A stretch of DNA of 64,000 bases from Berkiella sp963803015. Lineage in GTDB: Bacteria; Pseudomonadota; Gammaproteobacteria; Berkiellales; Berkiellaceae. Below are positions 50,669 through 59,468 of the stretch, piece after piece. A program made the translations under genes and the position numbers. Where the stretch lies: NCBI GenBank assembly GCA_963803015.1, contig CAWDKV010000003.1:372001-436000 (forward strand), given 5' to 3'. The notes beneath the pieces were generated by a model, which worked only from the letters and a program-made list of their open reading frames with translations, had not been told where the DNA came from and searched no databases. Numbering within the stretch: the stretch's first letter is position 1; each line of letters starts with the position of its first letter.

Positions 50669-52042
50669 ATGTTCGAGAATTTAACAGAGCGCTTAAGTAA
50701 AACTTTTCGTCATGTCGTTGGTCGAGGCACACTCTCTGATGACAACATGAAACAAACCTTGAAAGAGGTAAAACATGCTTTATTAGAAGCAGATGTTGCG
50801 TTAGAAGTCGTCAACACCTTTATAGAGGATATACGCGAAAAAGCACAGGGATTAGAGGTAACGAAGAGCCTGACTCCCGCGCAAATGCTGGTCAAATTGA
50901 TCAATGATGAATTAGTGCATCTGATGGGCGACACATCAGAATCCCTTAATTTAGCAGCGCAGCCTCCCGCTGTCATTTTAATGGCAGGGTTACAAGGGTC
51001 CGGGAAAACCACTTCCGTTGCAAAGTTGGCAAAATGGCTAATTGAGCGACAAAAGAAAACCGTATTAGTCGCCAGTGCCGATGTTTACCGCCCAGCTGCT
51101 ATCGATCAATTAAAAACTTTAGCTAATGAAGTGCAAGCAGGTTTTTTTGCCACTGCTCTGACATCGCCGATTGAGATAGCCAAGGAAGCTGTGAATGCTG
51201 GTAAAAGACAATTTGTCGATGTTGTTATCATCGACACGGCAGGAAGATTACACATTGATGAAGAAATGATGCAGGAAATTCAATCTATTCATCGAGCCAT
51301 CAATCCAGTTGAAACTCTCTTTGTCGTTGATGGTATGATGGGACAAGATGCAGCTAAAACAGCAAAAGCTTTTGATGAGGCTTTAGCCTTAACCGGCGTT
51401 ATTGTGACTAAACTGGATGGTGACGCAAGAGGCGGCGCTATTTTATCGATTCGTCATGTCACAGGAGGCAAGCCGATTAAATTTGTCGGCATGGGGGAGA
51501 CTATCGAAGCCCTTGAGCCTTTTTATCCCGACAGAATTGCCTCTCGTATCCTTGGTATGGGGGATATTTTATCTTTAGTAGAAGAATTAGAGCGTAAGCT
51601 TGACAGAAAAGAAGCAGATAAACTTGCCAAGAAACTTCAGAAAGGAAAAGGGTTTGATCTTGATGACTTTCGCAACCAACTTTTACAAATGAAAAATATG
51701 GGTGGCCTTGCCAGTATGTTGGATAAGTTGCCAGGAATTGGCGCGTTGCCAGCGGAAGCTAAAGCCAAAGCAAACGATAAGTCATTAGATCAAACACTTG
51801 CTGTCATCAATTCCATGACTCCCAAGGAGCGAAAACGACCACAGCTTATTCAAGGTTCGCGAAAACGTCGGATAGCGATGGGTTCTGGGACTTCGATTCA
51901 AGTCGTGAATCGCGTATTAAAACAGCATGATCAAATGCAGAAAATGATGAAAAAGCTATCGAGTAAGGGCGGTATGGCTCGGATGATGCGGGGCGTCAAA
52001 GGGCTGCAAAATCTGATGCCTGGAGGGGGATTACCCCACTAG
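50669..52042 (+). CDS. ffh: Signal recognition particle protein Ffh
   Basis: SRP54 GTPase that with 4.5S RNA targets nascent membrane proteins to FtsY. It has an N-terminal helical bundle, the G domain (GLQGSGKTTSVAKLA, DVYRPAAIDQL, DTAGRLH, TKLDGDARGG), and the Met-rich M domain with the RNA-binding SRKRRIAMGSGTS. The 457-aa length is normal. It leads the ribosomal and tRNA-modification operon downstream. Confidence 0.98.
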   Translation: MFENLTERLSKTFRHVVGRGTLSDDNMKQTLKEVKHALLEADVALEVVNTFIEDIREKAQGLEVTKSLTPAQMLVKLINDELVHLMGDTSESLNLAAQPPAVILMAGLQGSGKTTSVAKLAKWLIERQKKTVLVASADVYRPAAIDQLKTLANEVQAGFFATALTSPIEIAKEAVNAGKRQFVDVVIIDTAGRLHIDEEMMQEIQSIHRAINPVETLFVVDGMMGQDAAKTAKAFDEALALTGVIVTKLDGDARGGAILSIRHVTGGKPIKFVGMGETIEALEPFYPDRIASRILGMGDILSLVEELERKLDRKEADKLAKKLQKGKGFDLDDFRNQLLQMKNMGGLASMLDKLPGIGALPAEAKAKANDKSLDQTLAVINSMTPKERKRPQLIQGSRKRRIAMGSGTSIQVVNRVLKQHDQMQKMMKKLSSKGGMARMMRGVKGLQNLMPGGGLPH

Positions 52043-52157
52043 GTCTTTTCAACGCAGCATTAAATAGCGTAGAATAGGCCCCCTTGCCTATGGGCTATGG
52101 AAATAATTAGTAAAACTTCTAACATATAAACTCAACAGAGTAATGAGGATTATAACA

Positions 52158-52424
52158 ATGGTGGTGATTCGTTTAGCTCGAATGGGCGCTAAAAAACGAC
52201 CTTTTTATAACATTGTTGTGGCAGATCAACGCTTTAAGCGGGATGGTCGTCATATTGAGCGGGTTGGCTTCTTTAACCCTATTGCCAAGGGTAAAGAAGA
52301 GCCTTTGCGATTGCAAAGAGCAAGAGTGAAGCACTGGGTAGATACCGGCGCGCAAATGTCTGCTCGTGTGAAGGCACTTGTTAAGCAATGGGATGCTAGC
52401 AATACAGTGGCAGCTGAGGCCTAA
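52158..52424 (+). CDS. rpsP: 30S ribosomal protein S16
   Basis: An 88-aa ribosomal protein starting MVVIRLARMGAKKRPFYNIV and containing RDGRHIERVGFFNP and WVDTGAQ. ATG 52158 with GAGG nine bases upstream is chosen; an upstream ATG at 52143 gives a non-standard N-terminus. It ends 4 bp before rimM. Confidence 0.98.
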   Translation: MVVIRLARMGAKKRPFYNIVVADQRFKRDGRHIERVGFFNPIAKGKEEPLRLQRARVKHWVDTGAQMSARVKALVKQWDASNTVAAEA

Positions 52425-52428
52425 AAAC

Positions 52429-52950
52429 ATGAAGGGCGCAGTTGAACTGAAAGCCCCTGTTTTTTTAGGACGACTTGGCGCGCCGTTTGGTCTTGATGGT
52501 TTGGTTAAAGTGTATTCTTTTACTGAACCAAAAGAGAACATTTTGCGATATGCGACTTGGGCTCTTTTAAAGCAAAACAATTGGTTTGAAATTGCTGTAG
52601 AGCATGGTCGTGTGCATGGCGATTGCTTGGTTGTTAAATTGCAAGGCATTGATGATAGAGATAAAGCAGCGACTTTATGTCATTGCAAAATAGCTATTTC
52701 AAGAGAAGCGCTGGCGCCTTTAGCAGAAGATGTATTTTATTGGGCAGATTTGCAAAACTTAAATGTGCAAACGTTGGATGGCGATCCTTTAGGAATCGTA
52801 GATTATCTTTACGAAAATGCGGGAACAGATGTTCTAGTTGTGAAATCTGATAAAAAAGAAAGACACATTCCTTTTCTCATGCACCAGACAGTGATAAAAG
52901 TGGATTTAGAAGCGAAGCAGATTATTGTTGATTGGGATTTTACACTTTAA
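52429..52950 (+). CDS. rimM: Ribosome maturation factor RimM
   Basis: 16S rRNA processing factor binding S19. The N-terminal domain begins VFLGRLGAPFGLDGLVKVYSF and the PRC-barrel domain includes DVFYWADLQNLNV and HIPFLMHQTVIKVD. The 173-aa length is normal. ATG 52429 sits 4 bp after rpsP with GAGG upstream. Confidence 0.97.
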   Translation: MKGAVELKAPVFLGRLGAPFGLDGLVKVYSFTEPKENILRYATWALLKQNNWFEIAVEHGRVHGDCLVVKLQGIDDRDKAATLCHCKIAISREALAPLAEDVFYWADLQNLNVQTLDGDPLGIVDYLYENAGTDVLVVKSDKKERHIPFLMHQTVIKVDLEAKQIIVDWDFTL

Positions 52951-52952
52951 AA

Positions 52953-53711
52953 ATGTGGTGTGGTGTTCTGACGATATTTCCACACATGTTTGCTGCAATT
53001 AAAGATTATGGGATTACCGCGCGAGCGATTCAAAATGGACTGCTGACGGTTAATACCTGGGATTTACGCGATTTTGCGCATGATAAGCATGCGACTGTAG
53101 ACGATAGACCTTATGGTGGCGGACCTGGCATGGTCATGATGGCAAAACCCATTAGAGAGGCTTTGCAAGTCGTCAAGCAAGCAGCACCAAGTGCCGCAAA
53201 AGTGGTTTATGTGTCACCTGCAGGCAAACGATTTGATGCGAACCTGGCAAGGCAGATGGCCGAAAAAAATGAGCCTCTGATATTTATTGCTGGTCGCTAT
53301 GAAGGAATAGATAGTCGTGTCGTCGAACATGATGTCGATGAGATTTACTCGGTAGGGGATTATGTCCTCTCCGGCGGGGAGCTTGCGGTGATGGTGATGA
53401 TTGATGCCATGACACGTTGGTTACCCGGCGCATTAGGGCATGATGGATCAGCAGCCAATGATGCGTTTAGCGTAGAAAATGAAGGATTGCTAGACTGTCC
53501 GCATTACACACGTCCGGCAATGCTTGCCGAACAAGGTGTGCCAGAAGTGCTGCTTTCGGGCGATCATCAAGCGATTGCAAGATGGCGCAAAAAACAGGCT
53601 TTAGGGCAAACTTGGTTGTATCGGCCTGATCTGTTAGAGAGAATGCCAATGGATGAGACAAATAAACAATTATTGGCAGAGTTTAGACAAGAATTTTTAG
53701 AAAATAATTGA
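52953..53711 (+). CDS. trmD: tRNA (guanine-37-N1)-methyltransferase TrmD
   Basis: SAM-dependent SPOUT methyltransferase that makes m1G37. It starts MWCGVLTIFPHMF; the knot region includes VDDRPYGGGPGMVM, FIAGRYEGIDSRV, and YSVGDYVLSGGELAVMV. A C-terminal tRNA-binding domain ends with PDLLERM. The 252-aa length is typical. ATG 52953 lies two bases after the rimM stop. Confidence 0.98.
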   Translation: MWCGVLTIFPHMFAAIKDYGITARAIQNGLLTVNTWDLRDFAHDKHATVDDRPYGGGPGMVMMAKPIREALQVVKQAAPSAAKVVYVSPAGKRFDANLARQMAEKNEPLIFIAGRYEGIDSRVVEHDVDEIYSVGDYVLSGGELAVMVMIDAMTRWLPGALGHDGSAANDAFSVENEGLLDCPHYTRPAMLAEQGVPEVLLSGDHQAIARWRKKQALGQTWLYRPDLLERMPMDETNKQLLAEFRQEFLENN

Positions 53712-53740
53712 GAATGTAAATAGGGGTATGAGGAGAAGCT

Positions 53741-54127
53741 ATGAGTATTGCCATTCAAGAACTAGAAAAGGAATTTATCCGTAACGATATACCTGACTTT
53801 ATGCAAGGGGATACCGTTTGCGTGTGGGTAAAAGTAATCGAAGGCACCCGCGAAAGATTGCAGGCTTTTGAAGGTGTTGTCATTGCCAAGAAAAATCGTG
53901 GTATCAACTCTTCATTTACTGTGAGAAAAGTTTCTCATGGTGAAGGAGTAGAGCGTGTGTTTCAAACCCACAGCCCTATCATCGGTAAAGTAGAAGTGAA
54001 ACGTCATGGTAAAGTCAGACGCTCTAAACTCTATTATCTGCGTGATTTGGAAGGCCGTGCTGCGCGTATTAAAGAAGATTTAACTAAAGTTAAAAAAGCC
54101 AGTGTCAACCAAGAAGACGCATCTTAG
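53741..54127 (+). CDS. rplS: 50S ribosomal protein L19
   Basis: A 128-aa ribosomal protein with FMQGDTVCVWVKVIEGTRER, FEGVVIAKKNRGINSSFTVRK and KVRRSKLYYLRD. GAGGAG lies five to ten bases before ATG 53741. It closes the conserved operon; the following ogt gene overlaps its last 26 bp. Confidence 0.98.
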   Translation: MSIAIQELEKEFIRNDIPDFMQGDTVCVWVKVIEGTRERLQAFEGVVIAKKNRGINSSFTVRKVSHGEGVERVFQTHSPIIGKVEVKRHGKVRRSKLYYLRDLEGRAARIKEDLTKVKKASVNQEDAS

Positions 54128-54611
54128 TTTTTCTAAAGAACAAGAAGCCACTTCTCTTGCAACCCCGATAGGTCAATTGGGGTTGCAGTTTGATAAAGGC
54201 GAGTTGGTTGCGGTTAAGTTTATCAAAGAAAAAACTGCGCGCCCTGCAGGTGTGCTTTCTCAAAAGACCCTGAGCACTATTAAAAGAATCGAAGCTTATT
54301 TTGATTCGCATCAACCTCTTCTTCATATTCCCTTGCGTTTTTTACGAGGGACACCTTTTCAACAACGCGTTTGGCAAGCATTAAGGACTATCCCTTTTGG
54401 CCAAACTTTAACCTATGGCGATTTGGCACAGCAATTAGGTACAGGTCCACGTGCGATTGGTGCAGCTTGCCGCACAAATCCACTTCCTCTTGTCATTCCT
54501 TGTCACCGGGTAGTTGCAGCGAATGGATTAGGCGGGTTCGCTGGTAAAAGTGAATCTATGCTAAAAATAAAAAAATGGCTTCTTGCACACGAAGGAAATG
54601 TAACATGTTAA
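54102..54611 (+). CDS. ogt: Methylated-DNA-[protein]-cysteine S-methyltransferase
   Basis: Suicide repair protein that takes alkyl groups from O6-alkylguanine. The acceptor Cys lies in PLVIPCHRVVAANG; the helix-turn-helix region is TPFQQRVWQALRTIPFGQTLTYGDLA, at about residues 83-108. GTG 54102 is inside rplS; no later start keeps the N-terminal domain. Its stop overlaps the dsbC-like start by 7 bp. The 169-aa length fits Ogt. Confidence 0.9.
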   Translation: MSTKKTHLSFSKEQEATSLATPIGQLGLQFDKGELVAVKFIKEKTARPAGVLSQKTLSTIKRIEAYFDSHQPLLHIPLRFLRGTPFQQRVWQALRTIPFGQTLTYGDLAQQLGTGPRAIGAACRTNPLPLVIPCHRVVAANGLGGFAGKSESMLKIKKWLLAHEGNVTC

Positions 54612-55354
54612 AGAAAATTAAAAGTGGGATACTGATTTTTATTTTGTTTAGTTCTATAAATGTTCTAGCTAAGCAAGAAGCGTTCAATAAAGATACCGTC
54701 CAAGCCAATCTCAAAACACAATTCCCTACCATGATAGTAGATGAAGTGGCGCCTGGACCCATTGATGGGTTATATGAAGTGATGGCCAATGGCAATGTTT
54801 TTTATCTGAGTGCAGACGGGCGTTATATTTTTTCAGGTGACATCATTGATTTGAAAAACAATCAAAAGAATATCACTGAAGCGACGCGCAAAGCTGAGAG
54901 AATCAAAGCTATCAGTAAATTTGGTGAGAGCAATATGATAGTTTTTTCTCCTAAGAAGCCAAAATACCAAGTGACTGTTTTTACGGATGTAGATTGTGGG
55001 TATTGCCGCAAATTTCATAGTGAGATAGCAAAAATAAATGAATTAGGCATCGCAGTAAGATATGTTGCTTTCCCGCGTTCAGGCCCTAATAGCCCTACAG
55101 CGGATAAAATGCAATCTATTTGGTGTGCTAAAGATAAGCAGCAAGCTTTAACCCTAGCAACGCAGGATAAATTTAACGAAAAGAATGCCTGTCCTAGCAC
55201 GGCAGTCAAAGAAGGCTTTGCAATGGGAATGCGTTTAGGAGTCAGAGGAACGCCGACTTTAGTATTAGAAGAGGGAACTTTGTTACCGGGCTATTTCCCA
55301 CCCAATAAATTATTAGAAGTACTCAAGAAAGTACACGAGCAACCACAGAAATAA
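54605..55354 (+). CDS. dsbC: Thiol:disulfide interchange protein DsbC-like
   Basis: Periplasmic disulfide isomerase. The signal peptide is about 1-22 (ends NVLA). An N-terminal dimerisation domain includes GPIDGLYEVMANGNVFYLS and DGRYIFSGDIIDL. The thioredoxin domain carries the active site DVDCGYCRKFH (C131, C134) and the cis-Pro in GVRGTPTLVLEEG. A second Cys pair lies in WCAKDK and NACPS, as in E. coli DsbC. ATG 54605 overlaps the ogt stop. Confidence 0.93.
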   Translation: MLKKIKSGILIFILFSSINVLAKQEAFNKDTVQANLKTQFPTMIVDEVAPGPIDGLYEVMANGNVFYLSADGRYIFSGDIIDLKNNQKNITEATRKAERIKAISKFGESNMIVFSPKKPKYQVTVFTDVDCGYCRKFHSEIAKINELGIAVRYVAFPRSGPNSPTADKMQSIWCAKDKQQALTLATQDKFNEKNACPSTAVKEGFAMGMRLGVRGTPTLVLEEGTLLPGYFPPNKLLEVLKKVHEQPQK

Positions 55355-55364
55355 CTAAACAAAC

Positions 55365-55383
55365 GTGCATATGCACTGTTTTT
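55365..55383 (+). terminator. Possible weak terminator after dsbC
   Basis: GTGC-ATAT-GCAC (55365-55376), then TGTTTTT. The stem is short. Confidence 0.3.
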
Positions 55384-55506
55384 GCTAATTTTTTATTGTA
55401 ATTACAGCAATTCCAGTTGCTATTAGATTATTTTGTACCTAGAATCGCTTCTTCTCTGATAATTTATTTCAGAGTCTGTTGTTTGCTTTGAGGGGAGCTC
55501 TAAATA

Positions 55507-56937
55507 ATGCAACTTAGCTTATCTACAAAAGAAATTTTGATTTGTACTGCAGTCTCAGCCGCTTGGGTTGGGGTTAGTTTGATGACCGGTATTCCAAACT
55601 TTACCATTTTACATATAGCGCTGACAGCTTCATTTGCTGCCGCACAAGTTTTCTTTAGCTATGTATCTGCTAAAGCAGCTTGGCCCTATGTTCAACAAGG
55701 TTGGCAAGCGTTTAAGCAAGGTCCTACCTGGTTCAAAGGCAAATTCAGCAAGACTAAATCTGCAACGAATACACCTACCGTAGAATTAGTGGCTCAACCA
55801 GCAGAAGTCGCAAAGGTTTCTTCTGATGTTGTCGCAGCTGTGGCTCCTCAACCAAAACTCGGAAGAATCCAAAAGGGTTTACAATCTATCAGAGACTTTG
55901 CACAAAGCGTCGGTTCACAGATCGGAGCTGCTGCGCAATGGTGTCATGAAAAAGCGCGCATTGGATGGACAAATGTGAAAGATGTTTTTGCGAATGGATT
56001 GCAAAGAGCAAAAGATGCGTTACCCTCTTCTTTAAAACGGGCAGCTGCCAAACAACCCACGCCACCCGTTCGTGTTGTTGAAGTTCGCGTTCCTGCTTCA
56101 GCTCAACCGGCAGCTGCTAAACAGCCTACGCCACCTGTTCATGTTGCTGATGTTTCTGCTCAAGCAGCAAAACCTTGCTGTGGTACTGAAGCCAAAGTAG
56201 CGCAAGCAGCTTCAGAAGCCGCAGCGAAGGCAGAACAAGATGCCGCAGCGAAAGCAACACAAGATGCAGCAGCACAAGAAGCTGCAGCGAAAGCAGAGCA
56301 AGATACAGCAGCAAAAGCAGCACAGGATGCAGTAGCTAAAGCAGCACAAGAAGCTGCAGCGAAAGCAGAGCAAGATACAGCAGCAAAAGCAGCACAGGAT
56401 GCAGTAGCTAAAGCAGCACAAGAAGCCGCAGCGAAGGCAGAACAAGATGCCGCAGCAAAAGCAGCGCAAGAAGCCACAGTGAAAGCAGAGCAAGAAGCAG
56501 CCGCGAAAGCAGCACAAGATGCCGCAGCTCAACAAGCAGCAGCACAAGCCGTAAGCTCAGCTCCTGCAACGCCAGCCGCCGCTGTTGATATCGCACCTAA
56601 AGTTAGAAAATCTAGACGTGTAGATCAATTAAAAGAAGGGAAAGATGGTAACGCTTCTGATTACAGCAGCGCTTCTGATAGAGAAGATGGTCGTCCTTCT
56701 AGAAGAAGATCAGCGAAAGCAGCTGCTTCCGTTGAGCATTTAGACGCTCTCTTGGGAGGACAACCACAGTTTTCTCCTGCAAATGCGCCAGCTTCTCCTA
56801 ATGCTCGTGCCTATGCGCCTTTAGCGGCTGCAACAGCATCAGCTGTGCAACGGCCACATAGAGAAGCGACTCCGCCTGTGCATAGCAGCAGATCGCATTC
56901 GCATTCTCATGCCTCATCTCGTAACGTTCTAAAATAA
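55507..56937 (+). CDS. Ala/Lys/Gln-rich repeat protein with N-terminal membrane helices
   Basis: A 476-aa protein I do not recognise. Residues about 7-55 form two hydrophobic segments (EILICTAVSAAWVGVSLM; HIALTASFAAAQVFFSYV). A basic/Pro-rich middle repeats KQPTPPVRVVEV and KQPTPPVHVADV. Residues about 235-345 consist of eight-residue units of the type AAAKAEQD, probably a long helix or coiled coil. The tail is Ser/Arg/His-rich (SRSHSHSHASS). The repeat DNA contains an exact-like 72-bp duplication at 56281-56424. It could be a membrane-anchored structural or surface-related protein; function unknown. Opposite-strand frames here are repeat artefacts. Confidence 0.75.
   Translation: MQLSLSTKEILICTAVSAAWVGVSLMTGIPNFTILHIALTASFAAAQVFFSYVSAKAAWPYVQQGWQAFKQGPTWFKGKFSKTKSATNTPTVELVAQPAEVAKVSSDVVAAVAPQPKLGRIQKGLQSIRDFAQSVGSQIGAAAQWCHEKARIGWTNVKDVFANGLQRAKDALPSSLKRAAAKQPTPPVRVVEVRVPASAQPAAAKQPTPPVHVADVSAQAAKPCCGTEAKVAQAASEAAAKAEQDAAAKATQDAAAQEAAAKAEQDTAAKAAQDAVAKAAQEAAAKAEQDTAAKAAQDAVAKAAQEAAAKAEQDAAAKAAQEATVKAEQEAAAKAAQDAAAQQAAAQAVSSAPATPAAAVDIAPKVRKSRRVDQLKEGKDGNASDYSSASDREDGRPSRRRSAKAAASVEHLDALLGGQPQFSPANAPASPNARAYAPLAAATASAVQRPHREATPPVHSSRSHSHSHASSRNVLK
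56281..56424 (+). repeat. 72-bp tandem duplication inside the Ala-rich gene
   Basis: Units 56281-56352 and 56353-56424, each three 24-bp blocks encoding AAAKAEQD-like octets. Flanking diverged octets extend the array to about 56210-56545. Confidence 0.9.
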
Positions 56938-56947
56938 AGTCACTTTA

Positions 56948-58579
56948 TTACATATTGCTATAGTTGGGCCCATCCCCTCCTTCGGGAGGGGTCCAACGAA
57001 TGTTCTGCGTCGGATCTTTAATGTCACAGGTTTTACAGTGAATGCAATTAGCTGAATTAATCTGTAACTGGATCTTCCCTAACTTGTCTTCAATATACTC
57101 ATACACTCCAGCTGGGCAATAGTACTGTTCTAACCCTGCATATTGTTGCCAATTTACTTTAATTGCTTTGTCTGGTTCAAGCAGTTTCAAATGATTAGGT
57201 TGATTTTCCCGATGATAAACATTGCTTAACCGAAGCGCTGTCATTTTATCAAAACTAATCACCCCATCGGGTTTGGGATAAGAGAGTGGTTGCCACTTTA
57301 CTGCTAGCCCTGTTCGCTCGTTGTCTAAATGGTGTTTAAATGTCCAAGGAGCATGGCCTCGTAAAAGATAAGTATCAAGGGCTGCATAAAATAGTCCTGG
57401 CCATAATCCCCAACTAAAGGCAGGTCGGATATTGCGTACATGCTTTAATTCTTTTGCTATCCAGCTTGTTTTAATCTTGTTTTCATAAGCTAGAATTTTT
57501 CTGGTTTGTGTTTCATGTTGTAAAGTATGAAAAACACTTTCAGCTGCTAAGATCCCTGATTTCATCGCATAGTGTGACCCTTTTAATTTAGCAGCATTTA
57601 AAAAGCCTGCACTGCAACCAAGCAGCAACCCTCCTGGAAAACTGAGTTCAGGTAAAGATTGCCAACCGCCTTCATTTAAGGCGCGCGCGCCATAACTGAT
57701 GCAGCGACCGTCTTTGAGCAGTGGTTCAATGAAAGGATGATGTTTAAAGCGCTGCAGTTCTTGAAAAGGATTGAGATAAGGATTCTCATAATCTAAAGCC
57801 ACCACTAAGCCTATACTCAGTAAATTTTTCCCCCAATGATAAATAAAGCTCCCGCCATAAATCGCGCTGCCTAATGGCCATCCCAGAGTATGAATCACTT
57901 TGCCAGGTTGGTGCTTTGAGGGGGATATTTCCCAAATTTCTTTTATACCCATGCCATAAATTTGTGGCGATTTGTTATTATTTAACTGATATTTATGAAT
58001 GATCTGTTGGCTTAAAGAGCCACGGCAACCTTCTGCTAACAAGGTTTGTTTGGCAAGAATTTTTACCCCTGGTTGAAATTGTGGGGTGGGCTGATTTGCT
58101 TTATCACGGCCTTTATCGCCAGTAACTACCCCTATTACTTCATCATTTTCATTTACAATCATTTCTGTTGCGGCAAAACCGCTGTAAATTTCAATTCCTA
58201 ATTTTTCTGCGTATTGCGCTAAAGCACGACACAAGAGACCCAAGCTGATGACATAGTTGCCTTTATTTTTGAGAGAAGCCGGGACGGGTAAACGCCAAGC
58301 TTTCTGTTGGGTTAAATAGTAAAAAAGATCCTGTGTGACTGCCGTTTCAATTGGTAGATTCAGTGCCTGCCAGTCTGGTAGCAGCTCATTTAGTGCTTTG
58401 GGATCAAATACGGCACCGGAGAGTATATGCGCTCCTACATTTGCGCCTTTTTCGAGAATGCAGAGACTAATATTTTTGTTGGCTTGCTTACAAAGTTGTG
58501 CGTAACGGATCGCAGCAGAAAGTCCTGCTGGGCCAGCGCCGATAATGACAACATCATATTCCATGACTTGCTCTGTCAT
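56948..58579 (-). CDS. Electron transfer flavoprotein-ubiquinone oxidoreductase
   Basis: Membrane-associated FAD/4Fe-4S enzyme that passes electrons from ETF to ubiquinone. The FAD-binding motif is VVIIGAGPAGLSAAIRYAQL near the N-terminus. HILSGAVFDPKAL and AEGCRGSLSQ follow, and the C-terminal cluster ligands are CPAGVYEY and CIHCKTCDIKDPTQNIRW. The 543-aa length is normal. ATG 58579 has AAGGAG nine bases upstream and is preferred to longer starts. Divergent from etfBA with a shared 130-bp control region. Confidence 0.95.
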   Translation of the reverse strand: MTEQVMEYDVVIIGAGPAGLSAAIRYAQLCKQANKNISLCILEKGANVGAHILSGAVFDPKALNELLPDWQALNLPIETAVTQDLFYYLTQQKAWRLPVPASLKNKGNYVISLGLLCRALAQYAEKLGIEIYSGFAATEMIVNENDEVIGVVTGDKGRDKANQPTPQFQPGVKILAKQTLLAEGCRGSLSQQIIHKYQLNNNKSPQIYGMGIKEIWEISPSKHQPGKVIHTLGWPLGSAIYGGSFIYHWGKNLLSIGLVVALDYENPYLNPFQELQRFKHHPFIEPLLKDGRCISYGARALNEGGWQSLPELSFPGGLLLGCSAGFLNAAKLKGSHYAMKSGILAAESVFHTLQHETQTRKILAYENKIKTSWIAKELKHVRNIRPAFSWGLWPGLFYAALDTYLLRGHAPWTFKHHLDNERTGLAVKWQPLSYPKPDGVISFDKMTALRLSNVYHRENQPNHLKLLEPDKAIKVNWQQYAGLEQYYCPAGVYEYIEDKLGKIQLQINSANCIHCKTCDIKDPTQNIRWTPPEGGDGPNYSNM

Positions 58580-58711
58580 TGCCTTCTCCTTGGCCTCAAG
58601 TGATTGACTTCTTTTGAGGATGACAAACTTTATGTTCCCAAGCAAGTTTTGACCAGAATTCCTATGCTAGACTCAATTAAGCTCTAAAGAAAAGCCATAA
58701 AGGAAAATCAG

Positions 58712-59467
58712 GTGAAAATACTGGTACCCATCAAGCGTGTTGTCGATCCCTATGTCAAAATCCATGTGAGCATCGATGGTAAAGGCGTTGAAACACAAAA
58801 TGTTAAAATGGTGATAAACCCTTTTGATGAAATCGCGCTAGAGGAAGCTATTCGTTGGAAAGAAGCGCATATAGCCAGTGAAATTATTGCTGTTTCTATC
58901 GGTTCACCTTTAGTGCAAGAAACGTTGCGCAACGCACTAGCGCTTGGTGCAGATAAAGCCATCTGCTTACAAACCGAAGCCTCTCTTGAACCCTTAAATA
59001 TCGCAAAATGTTTGGCCGCGCTGGTTAAACAACTTCAACCCGATATCATTATCATGGGAAAACAAGCCATTGATGATGACTGTAACCAAACCGGTCAAAT
59101 GTTAGCGAGTCTTTTAGATTGGCCGCAGGCGACTTTTGCTTCAAAAATTGTTTTTGCTGAAGATAAAAAATCAGTAGAGGTGACGCGTGAAGTAGATTCA
59201 GGGTTGGAGATTTTACGTGTTTTTTTGCCCGCAATTATCACAACCGATTTGCGTTTAAATGAACCCCGTTTAGCTTCTTTGCCTTCAATTATGCAAGCTA
59301 AACGCAAGCCTCTTGAAACAATTGACATCGCAACTTTCAATCTTAACCTTGCATCTCATTTGGAAATGTTAGAAGTGATGTCACCCCCTGCGCGCAAGCC
59401 AGGTAGAAAAGTACCGGATGTAGCGACATTAATACATTATTTACATGATGTAGAGCAGGTAATTTAA
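58712..59467 (+). CDS. etfB: Electron transfer flavoprotein beta subunit
   Basis: A 251-aa beta subunit (AMP-binding) of the ETF heterodimer collecting electrons from acyl-CoA dehydrogenases. It starts KILVPIKRVVDPYVKI and has NPFDEIALEEAIRWKE, LALGADKAI, GKQAIDDDCNQTGQMLA (the signature loop) and the C-terminal LEVMSPPARKPGRKV. GTG 58712 with AAGGA upstream. It lies 1 bp before etfA. Confidence 0.95.
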   Translation: MKILVPIKRVVDPYVKIHVSIDGKGVETQNVKMVINPFDEIALEEAIRWKEAHIASEIIAVSIGSPLVQETLRNALALGADKAICLQTEASLEPLNIAKCLAALVKQLQPDIIIMGKQAIDDDCNQTGQMLASLLDWPQATFASKIVFAEDKKSVEVTREVDSGLEILRVFLPAIITTDLRLNEPRLASLPSIMQAKRKPLETIDIATFNLNLASHLEMLEVMSPPARKPGRKVPDVATLIHYLHDVEQVI

Positions 59468-59468
59468 A

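Noticed and set aside
56126..56596. Several minus-strand Cys/Leu-rich frames
   Set aside because: They are antisense readings of the GCA-rich repeat in the + strand alanine-rich gene.
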